Source: Cyclobacteriaceae bacterium (GTDB lineage Bacteria; Bacteroidota; Bacteroidia; Cytophagales; Cyclobacteriaceae). From it: a stretch of DNA of 64,000 nucleotides. Shown here in pieces: positions 62,663 to 64,000 of this stretch. Each line of letters begins with the position of its first letter. The stretch's first letter is position 1. The position numbers and the translations under genes were made by a program. Under the pieces are notes generated by a model. It saw only the letters and a list, made by a program, of their open reading frames with translations. It had not been told where the DNA came from and did no database searches. The stretch covers positions 40,219 through 104,218 of the forward strand of contig JANQPQ010000036.1 of the NCBI GenBank assembly GCA_028285445.1, given 5' to 3'.

Positions 62663-63084
62663 GTGAATTTGTAACCCAGAAAATACACTAGATAAGAAAG
62701 AGTAAACGACCAAAAGATTGCGCTGATCAGCATGAAGATGATTATCCTGCGCTTATCAGCACCAAAGGTTGTAAGTATTATTGAGCCGCCTGGTGGAGAG
62801 AATAGTATTGGTGTTAGGAAGCTTACACCGAAAACTCCATAGCGCTTCCAAATTTTTAGCACCTTTTCATTATTTGTTGTGCCTTTTAGAGAATAAAAGC
62901 GCTTCAATAGTTTCTCCCGAAGCCTTTCACCAATTAAGGTAAATATTATTACAGTTGTCATCATCCCCGAAACTGTAAGCAAGATTGTAATCGCGAAATC
63001 CACCCCTGAAGCGAAAGCCAAAGGTGGAGCAAATACAAACTTGATCATACTAGTCAAGTAGACTGATAGGTACTTAATCAACAT
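62659..63084 (-). CDS. Small multi-pass membrane protein (possible small multidrug export family)
   Basis: 141 residues with about four hydrophobic segments. The stretch RYGVFGVSFLTPILFSPPGGSIILTTFGADKRRIIIF is reminiscent of the 'putative small multi-drug export' and SNARE-associated families, but I am not certain. The start may be 63084 or ATG 63048 (MIKFVFAPP). It lies 20 nt downstream of the antiporter gene on the same strand, so they are probably co-transcribed. Confidence 0.7.
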   Translation of the reverse strand: MLIKYLSVYLTSMIKFVFAPPLAFASGVDFAITILLTVSGMMTTVIIFTLIGERLREKLLKRFYSLKGTTNNEKVLKIWKRYGVFGVSFLTPILFSPPGGSIILTTFGADKRRIIIFMLISAIFWSFTLSYLVYFLGYKFT

Positions 63085-63104
63085 CCCAGTAGATTATTAA
63101 GAAA

Positions 63105-64000
63105 TTAAGAGACTACTAGATAGATATATACGGAGTAGATCAGCAGTAGTAACACACCTTCGATGCGCTCTATCTTTTTGCTGGTGAGCATCAGTGGCAA
63201 TATGAGGAAGGTAATTCCCAGCATCCAAAGCATATCAACGTTTCTAATCGCCTGGTTGACTTCAATGTCTTTGACTATACTGGTTATTCCCAGGATGGAA
63301 AGTACATTGAAAATGTTTGACCCCATGAGATTACCCAGTGCCAGGTCGGTTTCCTTTTTGAAAGAAGCAACAATGGCAGTAACGAGCTCTGGAAGGCTAG
63401 TGCCCAATGCAACCACAGTGATACCAATAATTCTTTCGCTAACTCCCAGAAAGCGAGCTAACTCCTGGGCCCCACCCACAAACCACTCGGCACCAAAATA
63501 CAGCCCCGCACAACCCAAAGCTATAAAGCCCAAATCCTTCCATATATTAGTAGATGGGGAATCTTCAGTCGGTTTCTCCAACTCCTGCTCAATAGTTCTT
63601 GCTTCCTGCGACTGAGATCGCGATCGTCTTATTATAAATACCGTGTATCCTATCAATAGCGAAACGAAAAGCACCCCTTCATAGAAAGTAAGATCACCAT
63701 CGCCAACCAGGAAATACATTAGCAGTGAACTTCCCATAGCCATCGGCCAGTCAATCTTCATGCTATCCGCTCCCACATGAATATTTGAAATTGTGGCGGT
63801 TACCCCCAGCACCAAAGCAAGATTACAAATGTTAGAACCAACAACATTTCCCATAGCCAAATCAGGGCTTCCTGAGAGCGCCGACTTCAGACTAATAAGC
63901 AACTCCGGGGCCGAAGTTCCAAAAGCAACGATTGTAAGGCCAACTACCAATGGAGAAATATGTAGTCTTAGGGCAATACGCGATGCCCCCTTAACCAGTG
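63105..64000 (-). CDS. Calcium/sodium antiporter (CaCA/YrbG family), cut by the right edge
   Basis: The frame stays open to the window end, and the residues LVKGASRIALRLHISPLVVG before the first internal start fit the family, so the 5' end lies outside. Two alpha repeats are present: GLTIVAFGTSAPELLIS...GNVVGSNICNLALVLG and GITVVALGTSLPELVTAI...GNLMGSNIFNVLSILG. A charged cytoplasmic loop lies between them. It exchanges Ca2+ for Na+ or K+ across the inner membrane. Confidence 0.95.
   Translation of the reverse strand, partial: LVKGASRIALRLHISPLVVGLTIVAFGTSAPELLISLKSALSGSPDLAMGNVVGSNICNLALVLGVTATISNIHVGADSMKIDWPMAMGSSLLMYFLVGDGDLTFYEGVLFVSLLIGYTVFIIRRSRSQSQEARTIEQELEKPTEDSPSTNIWKDLGFIALGCAGLYFGAEWFVGGAQELARFLGVSERIIGITVVALGTSLPELVTAIVASFKKETDLALGNLMGSNIFNVLSILGITSIVKDIEVNQAIRNVDMLWMLGITFLILPLMLTSKKIERIEGVLLLLIYSVYIYLVVS

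Noticed and set aside
1..64000. CRISPR array, prophage or insertion sequence
   Set aside because: No regularly spaced repeats, no phage structural genes, no integrase and no transposase were found on either strand.

Overview
The window looks like chromosome of a member of the Bacteroidota, most likely a free-living Cytophagales-type bacterium. This is inferred from gene content: a DUF5916 outer-membrane protein, FtsX-type permeases with a prefix domain beside PadR regulators, LytTR two-component pairs, a GIN-domain (DUF2807) protein, DUF4920 and WbqC. It is supported by promoter motifs of the Bacteroidota form TAnnTTTG, some with a TTG/TTTG about 20 nt upstream. There is no rRNA, CRISPR array, integrase or intact insertion sequence. 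One tRNA gene (Ser, anticodon TGA) is present.

Layout. 1-11 kb: a multi-PAS histidine kinase entering from the left edge, a GIN-domain protein, an MFS transporter, an unknown secreted two-gene unit, a large BNR-repeat secreted protein, a DUF819 membrane protein and a CrcB fluoride channel. 11-15.5 kb (minus strand): DUF4920 lipoprotein, M24 peptidase, acyl-CoA thioesterase, MATE exporter, NUDIX hydrolase. 15.5-25.7 kb: RNase HII, a LytS/LytTR pair, a DUF5916 protein, a PadR-permease cassette and a VWA membrane protein. 25.7-33 kb: ClpC, WbqC, MltG, a hotdog thioesterase, a YihY/BrkB protein, a TfoX-N protein and an MFS transporter, followed by a relic of a metallophosphoesterase. 33.7-41 kb: a MacA/MacB-like adaptor and permease without an ATPase, a second permease-PadR cassette and a second LytS/LytTR pair. 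41-52 kb: an ankyrin-PD40 secreted protein, a fatty-acid hydroxylase, an ABM monooxygenase opposite a GlxA-like AraC regulator, a degenerate receiver-like gene, a cation/proton antiporter, a TetR-small-protein operon, and a SulP transporter overlapping a beta-carbonic anhydrase.

51.9-55.3 kb is the accessory part. It lies between a strong terminator after the carbonic anhydrase and a tRNA-Ser gene. It holds repeat-type palindromes, an orphan terminator, and a three-gene unit: DUF5343, Swt1-type HEPN protein, trypsin-like protease. This is the best candidate for an undescribed, possibly defensive, system. From 55.4 kb the sequence returns to housekeeping genes: an alkyltransferase-like protein, a sodium/solute symporter, ClpS, RecR, an aspartate-type aminotransferase, a heptose-phosphate-kinase-like protein, a secreted alpha/beta hydrolase, L-serine dehydratase, a small membrane protein and a Ca2+/Na+ antiporter cut by the right edge.

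Two chromosome-wide habits stand out. Ten of eleven convergent gene pairs have 3' ends that overlap or lie within 5 nt, leaving no room for ordinary intergenic terminators. Several promoter -7 elements lie only 4-8 nt before the start codon, which predicts leaderless or nearly leaderless mRNAs.
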